Positions 6,998 to 14,842 of a stretch of 41,386 bases of DNA are shown piece by piece. The stretch is from JBBDYH01 sp040901795 (lineage in GTDB: Bacteria; Planctomycetota; Planctomycetia; Pirellulales; JALHPA01). Location: the NCBI GenBank assembly GCA_040901795.1, contig JBBDYH010000029.1, positions 1 to 41,386 of the forward strand. Direction: 5' to 3'. Below the pieces are notes generated by a model. That model ran no database searches. It worked only from the letters and a program-made list of their open reading frames with translations, and was not told the DNA's origin. The position numbers and the translations under genes are program-made. The stretch's first letter is position 1, and every line of letters begins with the position of its first letter.

Positions 6998-9900
6998 GTG
7001 GCGAAGAAAAAGGCGCAGTCGAATGCCGGCAAGGCGCCCAAAGTCGAAGAGTTCCGGCACAAGCGGGCCAAGCGGAAGAACAACCCGCCGGCCAAGATCG
7101 CAGCCGAGGGGATAGTGCCGGTGCTGCCGAAGGCGCAGTACAGCTATAGCCCGCGGCGGCCGCCGGTGCTGCGGTTTGATGAGACGGGCGGGGCCGACGC
7201 GCTGCCGGAGCTATTGCAGGCGGCGCGCGAGCGGCCGCTAACGGCCGAGGAGGCGCGCGTGCTGGCCGAGGCGCTGCGGACGCACGAACCCTGGCTGGAG
7301 TGGGCGGGGAAACGCGAATTGCCGCGCTTTGCCGTTGATCCGGTGGCACTCAATATTCACGAGCGGATCAGCGCTCAGGCGATTCTGAAGGTGGCGGCGC
7401 GGCAAGACGTGCAGCGGTCGCTGTTCGGCGATCCGGAGCAGGCGTACCACGAGGCGGTACAGTTCTACAGGCACGACATCGCCTGGACCAACCGGATGAT
7501 CCTGGGGGATTCGCTCTCGGTAATGTCGTCGCTGGCGCGGCGCGAGGACCTGGCCGGCAAGGTGCAGATGATTTACATCGACCCGCCGTACGGGATTAAG
7601 TTCGCCAGCAATTTTCAGCCGGAGATCGGGCGGCGGGACGTGAAGGACAAGGAGACGGACCTGACGCGCGAGCCGGAGATGGTCAAGGCGTATCGGGACA
7701 CGTGGCATTTGGGGATTCATTCGTATTTGAAGTATTTGCGCGATCGGCTGGTCGTCGCAAGAGACCTGCTCGCGGATACTGGAAGCATCTTTGTCCAAAT
7801 TGGGGACGAAAATGTTCATCGTGTTCGTGGCGTCCTTGATGAGGTTTTCGGTCCGGAGAACTTCGTGTCCGTAGTTCCCTTCAAAAAGACGGGCGGCCAA
7901 AGTTCAACAGAACTTCCAGGAGTAGTTGATTTTCTACTATGGTTCTCGAAGCAACGAGAAAGGCTCGCATATCGCCAGTTGTACTTCGAAAAGATCCCTG
8001 GTGAGGTTGGCGCTACGCAGTACGAGTGGATTGAAACTGAGCTCGGGGATCGAATGAAGGTCAGCGATGACGAATTAGCACACGTCCCATCAAACGAGAA
8101 GGTGCTGCAGCCGTACCCGTTGGTTTCGATGGGAACCTCCGCGAAAGACCGGCCGTTCGACTGGAACGGCCAAGAGTTTAAGCCGTCACCTGGCCGACAC
8201 TGGAGTGTCACCGCGGAAGGACTTAATCGATTGGCAAGGGCAGATCGTCTAATGGCGCTCGGAAAGACTTTGCGGATGGTCAATTATCTGAGCGATTACA
8301 ACGTCACACCCTACACGAATCTTTGGACTGACACTCAGACAAGCGGATTCGCCGGAAATCGATACTATGTTGTTCAAACGCTTCCAACGGTCATTGCGCG
8401 TTGTCTGCTCATGACGAGCGCTCCGGGCGATCTTGTGCTCGATCCGACGTGCGGTAGCGGAACTACTGCCTATGTTGCTGAGCAATGGGGCAGACGCTGG
8501 ATCACAATCGACACGAGCCGCGTGGCGATCTCGATCGCTCGGCAGCGGCTGTTGACCGGCAAGTTTGATCGGTATCGCGTCAAAGGCGAGAACGGAAGCC
8601 CGACTCCGCCGCAAAACCCCGGCCTTCCGGCCGGGGCTGCTCAGGCACGCGCGAATGGCAACGGTGGAGTCGATCCGCACCCCGGCTTTGTCTACAAGAC
8701 GGTTCCGCACATCACGCTCAAAAGCATTGCGCAGAACACGAACCTCGACCCGATCTTCGCCAGGCATGAGCCGATCCTGGATGAGCGGCTGGCGGAGTGC
8801 AACACGGCGTTGGCCAAAGTAACCAACGACCAGCGAAACGAGCTGGCGCGGAAGCTGGTAGCCAAGCAACGGGAACAGGGTGCTCGCAGCATCACCGATG
8901 CCGACCGGCGGCGGTGGGAGTTGCCGATGGCGAACGCGAAAACGGCGAGCGGGGGACGTAAGTCCCCCGATAACGCGGCGAACTCAGGCGGCTTCCAACA
9001 CTGGACGGTCCCGTTCGATACGGATCCGGATTGGCCGAAGGAACTGCAAGCGTCCGTCACCGCCTACCGCGCCGCGTGGCGCGCGAAGATGGACGAAGTG
9101 AATGCCTGCATCTCAGCCAACGCCGAGCAGGAAGAACTGGTCGATCAACCGGAAATCGTCAAAGGCGTGGTGCGGGTGAGCGGGCCGTTTACGGTCGAAG
9201 CGGTGCAGCCTCCTGAGATGTCGCTGGGGGATGCGATCCCGGTCGAAAGTGAAGGGCACGGTTTGTTCGGCGGCGAACCTGAGGCGCTGGATAAGACGTT
9301 TGCAGACGGCACACGGAGTGTGCCTGCTACACTGATGGCGGTGCGGCCGATTGAGCCGTTTGCCGAGACGCAGAACCTGGCGGCGTACCTGGATTACATG
9401 GTGCGGCTGTTGCGGCAGGACGGCGTGCGGTTTCCCAATAACAAGGAGCTGCGTTTTTCACGTCTGGAGCCGATCTTTGAGTCGGGGTCGAGCTCGGGCA
9501 TCCACGCCGAAGGGCGGTGGGCGCCAGTGGCGAGCGGGGGACGTGAGTCCCCCGATGATGATTCTGAGGGCCGTGCGACGGTGGGCGTCGCGTTCGGTCC
9601 GCAGTACGGGCCCGTGACGGCCAAACAAGTCGAGGAGCTGATTCGCCCCGCGTCGCGGCGGTACGAGGCGCTGGTGATCGCGGGCTTCAGCTTCGACGGC
9701 CCGGCACAGCAAGTGATCGAAGAGGCGCAGCACCCGAATCTGCGCATTCACGCGGCCAACATCCAGCCCGACGTGAACCCCGGTATGAAGGGATTGCTGA
9801 AGGACCAGCCGGGAGCGCAGCTTTTCACGGTCTTCGGCCAGCCGCGGACCAGCGTGCAGGGACCGGACAAGCACGGCGAGTACACCGTGTCGATGGAAGG

Positions 9901-10204
9901 GGTGGATATCTACAACCCAGTGGAGAACTCAATTACCGCCACCGGGGCCGACAAGGTGGCGGCGTGGTTTCTGGACGGAGACTACGACGGCCGGACGTTC
10001 TGCGTCACACAAGCGTTCTTCCCGGACCGCTCGGCGTGGGACAAGCTGGCCCGGGCGCTGGGCGGCGTGGTTGACGAAGCGGCGTTTGAGGCGCTCAGCG
10101 GCACGGTGTCGCTGCCCTTTCCGGCTGGCAGCCACAAGTGCGTGGCGGTGAAGGTGATCGACCCGCGGGGGAATGAGGTGATGCAGGTACATCGATTAAC
10201 GTAA
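6998..10204 (+). CDS. Type III-like DNA methyltransferase (Mod)
   Basis: 1068 residues. Start is GTG 6998 behind an AGGGGA site (6987-6992); the open frame further upstream looks non-coding. Motif IV DPPY (195-198) precedes motif I DPTCGSG (482-488), the order of beta-class amino-methyltransferases, which methylate adenine N6 or cytosine N4 using SAM. The segment between them should hold the target-recognition domain. It is clearly AT-richer than the flanks: the row 7921-7980 has 26 G+C of 60, the row 7201-7260 has 46. After the catalytic core come about 550 residues typical of the large Mod subunits paired with a helicase-nuclease. Three hairpin repeats are embedded in frame (540-548, 650-658, 845-853). 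First gene of a four-gene run. Confidence 0.9.
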   Translation: MAKKKAQSNAGKAPKVEEFRHKRAKRKNNPPAKIAAEGIVPVLPKAQYSYSPRRPPVLRFDETGGADALPELLQAARERPLTAEEARVLAEALRTHEPWLEWAGKRELPRFAVDPVALNIHERISAQAILKVAARQDVQRSLFGDPEQAYHEAVQFYRHDIAWTNRMILGDSLSVMSSLARREDLAGKVQMIYIDPPYGIKFASNFQPEIGRRDVKDKETDLTREPEMVKAYRDTWHLGIHSYLKYLRDRLVVARDLLADTGSIFVQIGDENVHRVRGVLDEVFGPENFVSVVPFKKTGGQSSTELPGVVDFLLWFSKQRERLAYRQLYFEKIPGEVGATQYEWIETELGDRMKVSDDELAHVPSNEKVLQPYPLVSMGTSAKDRPFDWNGQEFKPSPGRHWSVTAEGLNRLARADRLMALGKTLRMVNYLSDYNVTPYTNLWTDTQTSGFAGNRYYVVQTLPTVIARCLLMTSAPGDLVLDPTCGSGTTAYVAEQWGRRWITIDTSRVAISIARQRLLTGKFDRYRVKGENGSPTPPQNPGLPAGAAQARANGNGGVDPHPGFVYKTVPHITLKSIAQNTNLDPIFARHEPILDERLAECNTALAKVTNDQRNELARKLVAKQREQGARSITDADRRRWELPMANAKTASGGRKSPDNAANSGGFQHWTVPFDTDPDWPKELQASVTAYRAAWRAKMDEVNACISANAEQEELVDQPEIVKGVVRVSGPFTVEAVQPPEMSLGDAIPVESEGHGLFGGEPEALDKTFADGTRSVPATLMAVRPIEPFAETQNLAAYLDYMVRLLRQDGVRFPNNKELRFSRLEPIFESGSSSGIHAEGRWAPVASGGRESPDDDSEGRATVGVAFGPQYGPVTAKQVEELIRPASRRYEALVIAGFSFDGPAQQVIEEAQHPNLRIHAANIQPDVNPGMKGLLKDQPGAQLFTVFGQPRTSVQGPDKHGEYTVSMEGVDIYNPVENSITATGADKVAAWFLDGDYDGRTFCVTQAFFPDRSAWDKLARALGGVVDEAAFEALSGTVSLPFPAGSHKCVAVKVIDPRGNEVMQVHRLT
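8617..8636. repeat. R4 hairpin repeat, copy 2, inside mod
   Basis: CCCCGGCC-TTCC-GGCCGGGG is a perfect 8-bp hairpin and the reverse complement of copy 1 at 621-640. It is read in frame and encodes NPGLPAGAA (residues 540-548), a Pro/Gly/Ala-rich patch between the methyltransferase core and the following conserved block. No stop arises. Confidence 0.85.
8945..8971. repeat. R3 hairpin repeat, copy in mod (first)
   Basis: CGGGGGAC-GTAA-GTCCCCCG (8950-8969) is a perfect hairpin. It is read in frame as ASGGRKSPD (residues 650-658). The same unit in the same frame recurs at 9530-9556, and a reverse copy lies at 5623-5650. Confidence 0.85.
9530..9556. repeat. R3 hairpin repeat, copy in mod (second)
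   Basis: CGGGGGAC-GTGA-GTCCCCCG (9535-9554) is a perfect hairpin read in frame as ASGGRESPD (residues 845-853). It differs from the first mod copy only in the loop, giving Lys to Glu. Confidence 0.85.
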
Positions 10205-10216
10205 TAGGAGACTCGC

Positions 10217-10441
10217 ATGCCTAGACACAGCGTTGACTTCACCGTTCCGGCTCGGCCAATTGCGCACTCGGACATCATCTTTACTGTGGAACAGGATGAC
10301 GAGCGGTTCGGTGAATTACGCGTAAGCAAGGGAAACGTGGTTTGGACACCAGCGAATAAGAAATATGGATTCCGGCTCACCTGGAAACAGCTAAGCGCCA
10401 TCGCACAGGAGCGAGGAAAGCAAATTCGAGTCGGTCTGTAA
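10217..10441 (+). CDS. Small hypothetical protein of the R-M locus
   Basis: 74 residues. A good Shine-Dalgarno AGGAG (10206-10210) lies six bases before the ATG, and only 12 bases separate it from the mod stop. The sequence has an N-terminal basic stretch, an acidic FTVEQDDERFGELRVSKG segment, WTPANKKYG, and a C-terminal Trp/Lys-rich helix. I do not recognise a named family, though similar short proteins beside large Mod genes seem familiar. No catalytic residues or membrane segment. Base composition is less GC-rich than most neighbours, like the middle of mod. Coupling with mod and res suggests an accessory or regulatory role in the locus (inferred). Confidence 0.7.
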   Translation: MPRHSVDFTVPARPIAHSDIIFTVEQDDERFGELRVSKGNVVWTPANKKYGFRLTWKQLSAIAQERGKQIRVGL

Positions 10442-10453
10442 GAGGCGAAAGCA

Positions 10454-10981
10454 ATGTACTTCTGTCTCTACGTTTGTGTACCACGTGACGAAGCGCGCAC
10501 GAGCCTCCAAGCGCGCCGTAAGGTTGCGCGATACCTCGAAGCCGAGCACTTCACACGGCAAGGACGTTTTTGCGGACAGTGCGATTATTGTGGCATAGGT
10601 GGTAATTATTCAGGACGGTTGATCTTGCTGCGATTGCGCGCCAGAAATCGAAAACGATTCGACGGATTCTGGAAGCGGCTTAACAAGGGCGATTTGACCC
10701 CACGCCAAGTGGCGAGATTGTTCCGTGAATCGTTTAAAGACTTTGAAGGAGAGTCGCCGTTTGAGAGGAACGACGTTCCCTTTTATGGATTGGCGGATGA
10801 CGCACAAATCATCGACCAGGAGCTTTACAGAGAACTGGAGGATGGTTTCGACGAGTACGTGACGCACGAATATGAAATCACGAAGCCGAATGCGATCTTC
10901 ACGGACCTAGGCGAGGGGGAGTGGGAGCCAGAGATTGTCGTGGATCGGTATTGGGCGGTCGTCGTCGATTATCACGATTAA
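10454..10981 (+). CDS. Hypothetical protein with CxxCxxC cluster
   Basis: 175 residues, 12 bases after the previous gene and 9 bases before the nuclease gene; a GAGG (10443-10446) is a possible ribosome site. The N-terminal half has a basic helix, then Cys-Gly-Gln-Cys-Asp-Tyr-Cys around residues 39-45 followed by GIGGNYSG. The three closely spaced cysteines may bind metal. The IGGxxSG element recalls the IGGRWSG motif of some uncharacterised phage and bacterial proteins, a comparison from memory. The C-terminal half is very acidic and aromatic, as in DNA-mimic or protein-binding tails. No signal peptide. Function unknown; its place inside an R-M operon suggests it serves or restrains restriction. 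Confidence 0.7.
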   Translation: MYFCLYVCVPRDEARTSLQARRKVARYLEAEHFTRQGRFCGQCDYCGIGGNYSGRLILLRLRARNRKRFDGFWKRLNKGDLTPRQVARLFRESFKDFEGESPFERNDVPFYGLADDAQIIDQELYRELEDGFDEYVTHEYEITKPNAIFTDLGEGEWEPEIVVDRYWAVVVDYHD

Positions 10982-10990
10982 CGACTCAAC

Positions 10991-13900
10991 ATGACGCCTA
11001 AGAATCCAGAAAACGTTCCCATCCAGCCCGTCGATCGGCCAATCCTCTGCAGCCCGTATGAGGAGCCGAACGACCATTGGCAGTACGACACGCAGACCGG
11101 CGCGCCGAGTCACGGCGCCACGCGGCGGCCAGCGGGGTACTGGTACAAGGACCGCGACCGGACCGGCACGAAACAGCTTCGGTTATTGACTGAAGAGCAT
11201 CGCGACGACTTGCCGCTGGTGAACTTGCTGCGCGAAGACGTGCGACGGTGGCGCGAAAGCGGCTACCGCGGGGCGACGCCGGTCACGCGCGAATTGTTGC
11301 AACACTGGGCGCGGCCCGACCTGAAGCGGCGGCTGTTCTTTTGTCAGCGCGAAGCCGTGGAGACGGTGATTTACCTGGCCGAGCTGCGTATATCCGGCAA
11401 ATCGCGGCGCACGGGATTTCACAAATTCGCGCTGTCCGATATGGATCTCGAAAAGCTGCTCCGCGGCGAGCGGCCGGCGTTCGAGTTGGCTTCGCCTGAC
11501 TACTACCCCAAGCTGGTCGATCAGCCGGCCGACAAGGGGCTGCTGCCACTGGTGCGGCTGGGCTGCAAGATGGCGACCGGCTCGGGCAAGACGGTGGTGA
11601 TGACAATGTTGATCGCCTGGGCATTCTGCAATCGGGCGCGCAATCCGGCCAGCCGCCAGTATCCCAATGCGGTGCTGGTCTGCTGCCCGAATCTGACGGT
11701 GAAGGAGCGGCTGCAAGTGCTGCGGCCGGAGTATCCGGACAACTATTACGAAGAGTTCGATATCGTACCGCAGAAGTACCGGCCGCTGCTATCGACCGGC
11801 AAGGTGCTGGTGACGAACTGGCACGCGTTTGCGCCGGAGAGCGAGCACAAGGAAGGGGACCGGAATTACGCCGTGGTTAATAAAGGGCCGGAGACGCCCG
11901 ATACGCTCGCGCGCCGCGTGCTCGGGGATCTGTACGACCGGCTGCCGATCATGGTGCTCAACGACGAAGGGCACCACTGCTGGCGGCCGGCGCCGTTCGA
12001 ATTGACGGACGAAGAAAATGGAAAAGCCGCGAACGGAGAGCCGTTGAGCGCCGAGGAGCGCAAAGAGCTGCAGGCGGAAGCGGAGGAGGCGACCGTCTGG
12101 ATCGAGGGGCTCGATCGGCTCAACAATGCCCTTCGCGATGCCAACGGCGGCAAGCACGACGGTGAGCACGGGATCGCTCTGTGCGTCGATCTTTCTGCGA
12201 CTCCGTTCTACATTCAGGGCAGCGGCTATCCTGAGGGCCGGCCGTTCCCGTGGCTGGTGAGCGACTTCGGGCTAGTGGACGCCATCGAGAGCGGCATCGT
12301 GAAGATTCCACGCCTGCCGGTTTCCGACACGACCGGGCGGCCCGATCCGGCCTACTTTCGGCTTTGGGAGACGATCAAGGGCCGCTTAGAGCCGATCGAG
12401 TTCCATCCGGGCAAGGCGCGCAAGCCGAAAGCTGATGCCGTGTTTCGCGAGGCCACCGCGGCGCTGCAACAGATCGCCGGGCAGTGGGTGCAACGGTTCG
12501 AGCAGATGCAGTCGGCTACGGTGGGGCAAGAGCGTGTGCCGCCGGCGTTGATCATCGTCTGTGATAACACCGAGATTGCCGAAGTGTTTTATCAGGCAAT
12601 CAGCGGCGAGCGCGAGGAGGAGGCGATTACCGAAGCAGAAGTCGACGAAGCGCTTGCTGAGGACGACGACCCACCGCCGCGTGGGAAACCTGCCAAGAAA
12701 CCGAAGAGGCGCACAGTTTACGGTCATGGCGAAGTGTTTCCTGAATTTTTCTCCAACACGCCGGCCGAAAAGCGGACCATCCGGATCGATGTCAAGCTGT
12801 TGGCCGAAGCCGAAAGCGAGGATCCGAATAAGACGAAGCAACAAGCCGGCGAAGAGCTACGCCGCGTGGTGGCCACGGTGGGTAAACGCGGGCAACCGGG
12901 AGAGTTTGTCCGCTGCGTCGTGTCGGTGGCCATGCTCACCGAAGGCTGGGACGCCAACAACGTCACTCACATTCTCGGCCTGCGCGCTTTCGGCAGCCAG
13001 TTGCTCTGCGAACAGGTGGTCGGCCGCGGGCTGCGGCGGATCGACTACACGCCTGACCCGGCGACCGGCCTATTGACCGAAGAGTACGTCGATGTGTACG
13101 GGATCCCGTTCTCGGTCATTCCGTTCAAGGGGCGTCCGGTGGGCCAGCGCGAGCCCGATGACTCGCCGAAGAACCACGTCATGGCGCTGCCTGATCGGGC
13201 GCATATGGAGATGCGTTTCCCGGTGGTTGAGGGTTATGCCGTCGCGTTGCGGCAGAATTTAATCCGTTGTGACATCGACGGCATGCCGAAGCTCGACATT
13301 GAACCGAACCGCGAACCAACGGCCACGTTCGTCCAGCCGACCGTGGGCTATCAGGAAGGCGCTCCGTCATCGGCCACAGGCTTCGGCTGGGTGGAACAGA
13401 ACCGCGAAAAGTACTATCGGCAGACGCACCTGCAAACGATTCAGTTTGAAATCACGCGCCGGATTCTAGACCGGCTGGTCGGCGCCTCGCTTCCGGGTTC
13501 CGAGAAAAAGCAGAAGGTGTTGCGGCTTCAGTCGCGGCATCAGCTTTTTCCGCAGATTTACCGGTACGTCGCCGAGTACGTTCAGCAAAAGGTCGATTTC
13601 CATGGCGCTCACGCTTGTGAGCTTGGGCTGCGCAAGTATGTCGAGCGTGTCGTAGAGCGGCTGAGCGACGGCATTCTGCCCGACGATTCGGAAGGGGAAC
13701 CGCCGCTGCTGCCGGTGCTGAACCGCTACCAGGCTACCGGCAGTACCGCGAATGTCGAGTTCAAAACCAAGCGGCGATGCAGTGGGACCCGAAAAAGTCA
13801 TATCAACCAGGTCGTTCTGGACACCGACACCTGGGAGGCCACGACCACGTTTCGCTTGGAGACGAGCGCGCACGTGGAGTTTTATGCACGGAACGACCAC

Positions 13901-14212
13901 TTGGGCCTCGTCATCCCGTATGATTATCAGGGCATTGACCACGGTTATGAACCCGATTTCGTCGTTCGATTGGCGAACGGCCTGACGCTGGTGCTGGAAG
14001 TAAAGGGCTTTGAGAACGACACCGATAAGGCCAAGCATGCGGCCGCGCAGCGATGGGTATCGGCCGTGAACAATTGGGGAGAGCTAGGCAAGTGGCGGTT
14101 CCATGTGAGCCGGGATCCGCATCTCATTGAGGGCGAGCTGAGTCTATTGGCGAACGCCGAAGGCGTAGCGGGGATTGACAGCGCCCATGAATGGTCGCTG
14201 GAACTGCGTTAA
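10991..14212 (+). CDS. Type III-like restriction helicase-nuclease (Res)
   Basis: 1073 residues. A superfamily 2 helicase/translocase core has Walker A MATGSGKT (194-201), a DEAH-type box as NDEGHH (Asp325, Glu326), motif III SAT (402-404), and motif VI QVVGRGLRR (675-683). The C-terminus carries a PD-(D/E)xK nuclease signature: Pro988-Asp989, then Glu1003-Val-Lys1005. It would use ATP to move on DNA and cut when Mod sites are unmodified. Order and N-terminus resemble what I recall as the BPTD_3080-type restriction endonuclease family rather than classical EcoP15I Res. Start ATG 10991, 9 bases after the previous stop, no clear ribosome site. All catalytic motifs I can check are present, so it looks intact. 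Confidence 0.9.
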   Translation: MTPKNPENVPIQPVDRPILCSPYEEPNDHWQYDTQTGAPSHGATRRPAGYWYKDRDRTGTKQLRLLTEEHRDDLPLVNLLREDVRRWRESGYRGATPVTRELLQHWARPDLKRRLFFCQREAVETVIYLAELRISGKSRRTGFHKFALSDMDLEKLLRGERPAFELASPDYYPKLVDQPADKGLLPLVRLGCKMATGSGKTVVMTMLIAWAFCNRARNPASRQYPNAVLVCCPNLTVKERLQVLRPEYPDNYYEEFDIVPQKYRPLLSTGKVLVTNWHAFAPESEHKEGDRNYAVVNKGPETPDTLARRVLGDLYDRLPIMVLNDEGHHCWRPAPFELTDEENGKAANGEPLSAEERKELQAEAEEATVWIEGLDRLNNALRDANGGKHDGEHGIALCVDLSATPFYIQGSGYPEGRPFPWLVSDFGLVDAIESGIVKIPRLPVSDTTGRPDPAYFRLWETIKGRLEPIEFHPGKARKPKADAVFREATAALQQIAGQWVQRFEQMQSATVGQERVPPALIIVCDNTEIAEVFYQAISGEREEEAITEAEVDEALAEDDDPPPRGKPAKKPKRRTVYGHGEVFPEFFSNTPAEKRTIRIDVKLLAEAESEDPNKTKQQAGEELRRVVATVGKRGQPGEFVRCVVSVAMLTEGWDANNVTHILGLRAFGSQLLCEQVVGRGLRRIDYTPDPATGLLTEEYVDVYGIPFSVIPFKGRPVGQREPDDSPKNHVMALPDRAHMEMRFPVVEGYAVALRQNLIRCDIDGMPKLDIEPNREPTATFVQPTVGYQEGAPSSATGFGWVEQNREKYYRQTHLQTIQFEITRRILDRLVGASLPGSEKKQKVLRLQSRHQLFPQIYRYVAEYVQQKVDFHGAHACELGLRKYVERVVERLSDGILPDDSEGEPPLLPVLNRYQATGSTANVEFKTKRRCSGTRKSHINQVVLDTDTWEATTTFRLETSAHVEFYARNDHLGLVIPYDYQGIDHGYEPDFVVRLANGLTLVLEVKGFENDTDKAKHAAAQRWVSAVNNWGELGKWRFHVSRDPHLIEGELSLLANAEGVAGIDSAHEWSLELR

Positions 14213-14241
14213 GGCCGGCTCGTGATAAGATTTCGCCGGCC
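14213..14241 (+). terminator. Possible terminator after the R-M operon
   Basis: GGCCGGC (14213-14219) and GCCGGCC (14235-14241) form a perfect 7-bp stem with a 15-base loop directly after the TAA of the nuclease gene. There is no proper T-run behind it, only a short pyrimidine stretch, so this is a candidate only. Confidence 0.4.
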
Positions 14242-14293
14242 ACCCTTCTTCGGCAACCCGGCCATAGTGGCGGCGGTTCCGCCAAAACATCCC

Positions 14294-14323
14294 TTGACAA
14301 CTGTGCCAGTCATATTGTATACT
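14294..14323 (+). promoter_or_regulatory. Sigma-70-like promoter
   Basis: TTGACA (14294-14299), 18-base spacer, TATACT (14318-14323). The -35 box is the perfect consensus and the -10 box differs by one base. This is by far the best promoter-like sequence I noticed in the window. The next annotated start downstream is transketolase at 14843, about 510 bases from the expected transcription start. Confidence 0.6.
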
Positions 14324-14481
14324 AATGATCATATCTCGCGCCGGAAGGCGCGCCATGTCCTGATCCTCAGCAATTGCAAACTATGAGCTGGAGTTTCAGC
14401 TTTAGCTGGTGCGCCTTCGATTCCGTTGCGCTTCGCGGCGCTCCGGCAAGCGACGATGCGCACGTTAAGGCGCAAACAAAA

Positions 14482-14584
14482 GCGCATCAATTCCTCCGTC
14501 GCGTTCGGAAAGGATTTCCGCAAACCACAACGAGGCAGGAACTTCCACACAATAGCCCGCGATCCGCGAGTCGAATTGATGCGC
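14482..14584. repeat. 103-bp inverted-repeat-bounded segment
   Basis: GCGCATCAATTC (14482-14493) and GAATTGATGCGC (14573-14584) are perfect 12-bp inverted repeats, each followed or preceded by an A-run. The interior has no clear structure. It may be a small non-autonomous element or the ends of a structured RNA. No second copy is seen in the window. Confidence 0.5.
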
Positions 14585-14842
14585 AAAATCCGTGATTTGA
14601 ATTATTTTTCGAAAAGACCCGCGCACATGCGCACCAATTGAGACAGGGAAGCGTGGCCTGCCCTCGAAACGGCGTTTTCGCCTCATCTCCAAATCGCATT
14701 TTCGAATCTCCCTATCCTCCGACCACCATCGTTGACCTCCCCCGCCGTGCCCCTTAGACTCATGATCGCGCCGTTCCCCGTGCGCCCTCGTCGCTGTAAA
14801 GCCTTTACGCTTCACTATCTACGTCAATCAACCCCGATCGCC

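Larger units (their letters stand above)
14242..14842. other. 600-base stretch without a recognisable gene
   Basis: Between the R-M operon and transketolase. It contains a strong promoter-like sequence (14294-14323) and a 12-bp inverted repeat (14482-14584). Short frames on both strands (for example at 14374-14595 and 14329-14586) have no recognisable features and no good starts, so I do not call them. The stretch may hold a small RNA, a leader for transketolase, or decayed sequence. Confidence 0.5.

Noticed and set aside
7238..10401. Long minus-strand frames opposite mod
   Set aside because: They follow from high GC codon use, have Arg/His/Pro-rich composition and no motifs, while the plus frame has complete methyltransferase motifs.
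6998..14212. BREX, DISARM or type I R-M locus
   Set aside because: No PglZ, BrxL/BrxC, PLD protein or HsdS-like gene is present; motifs fit Mod/Res of type III kind.
14329..14641. Short frames on both strands before transketolase
   Set aside because: No recognisable sequence, no ribosome site, and several overlap each other; treated as non-coding.
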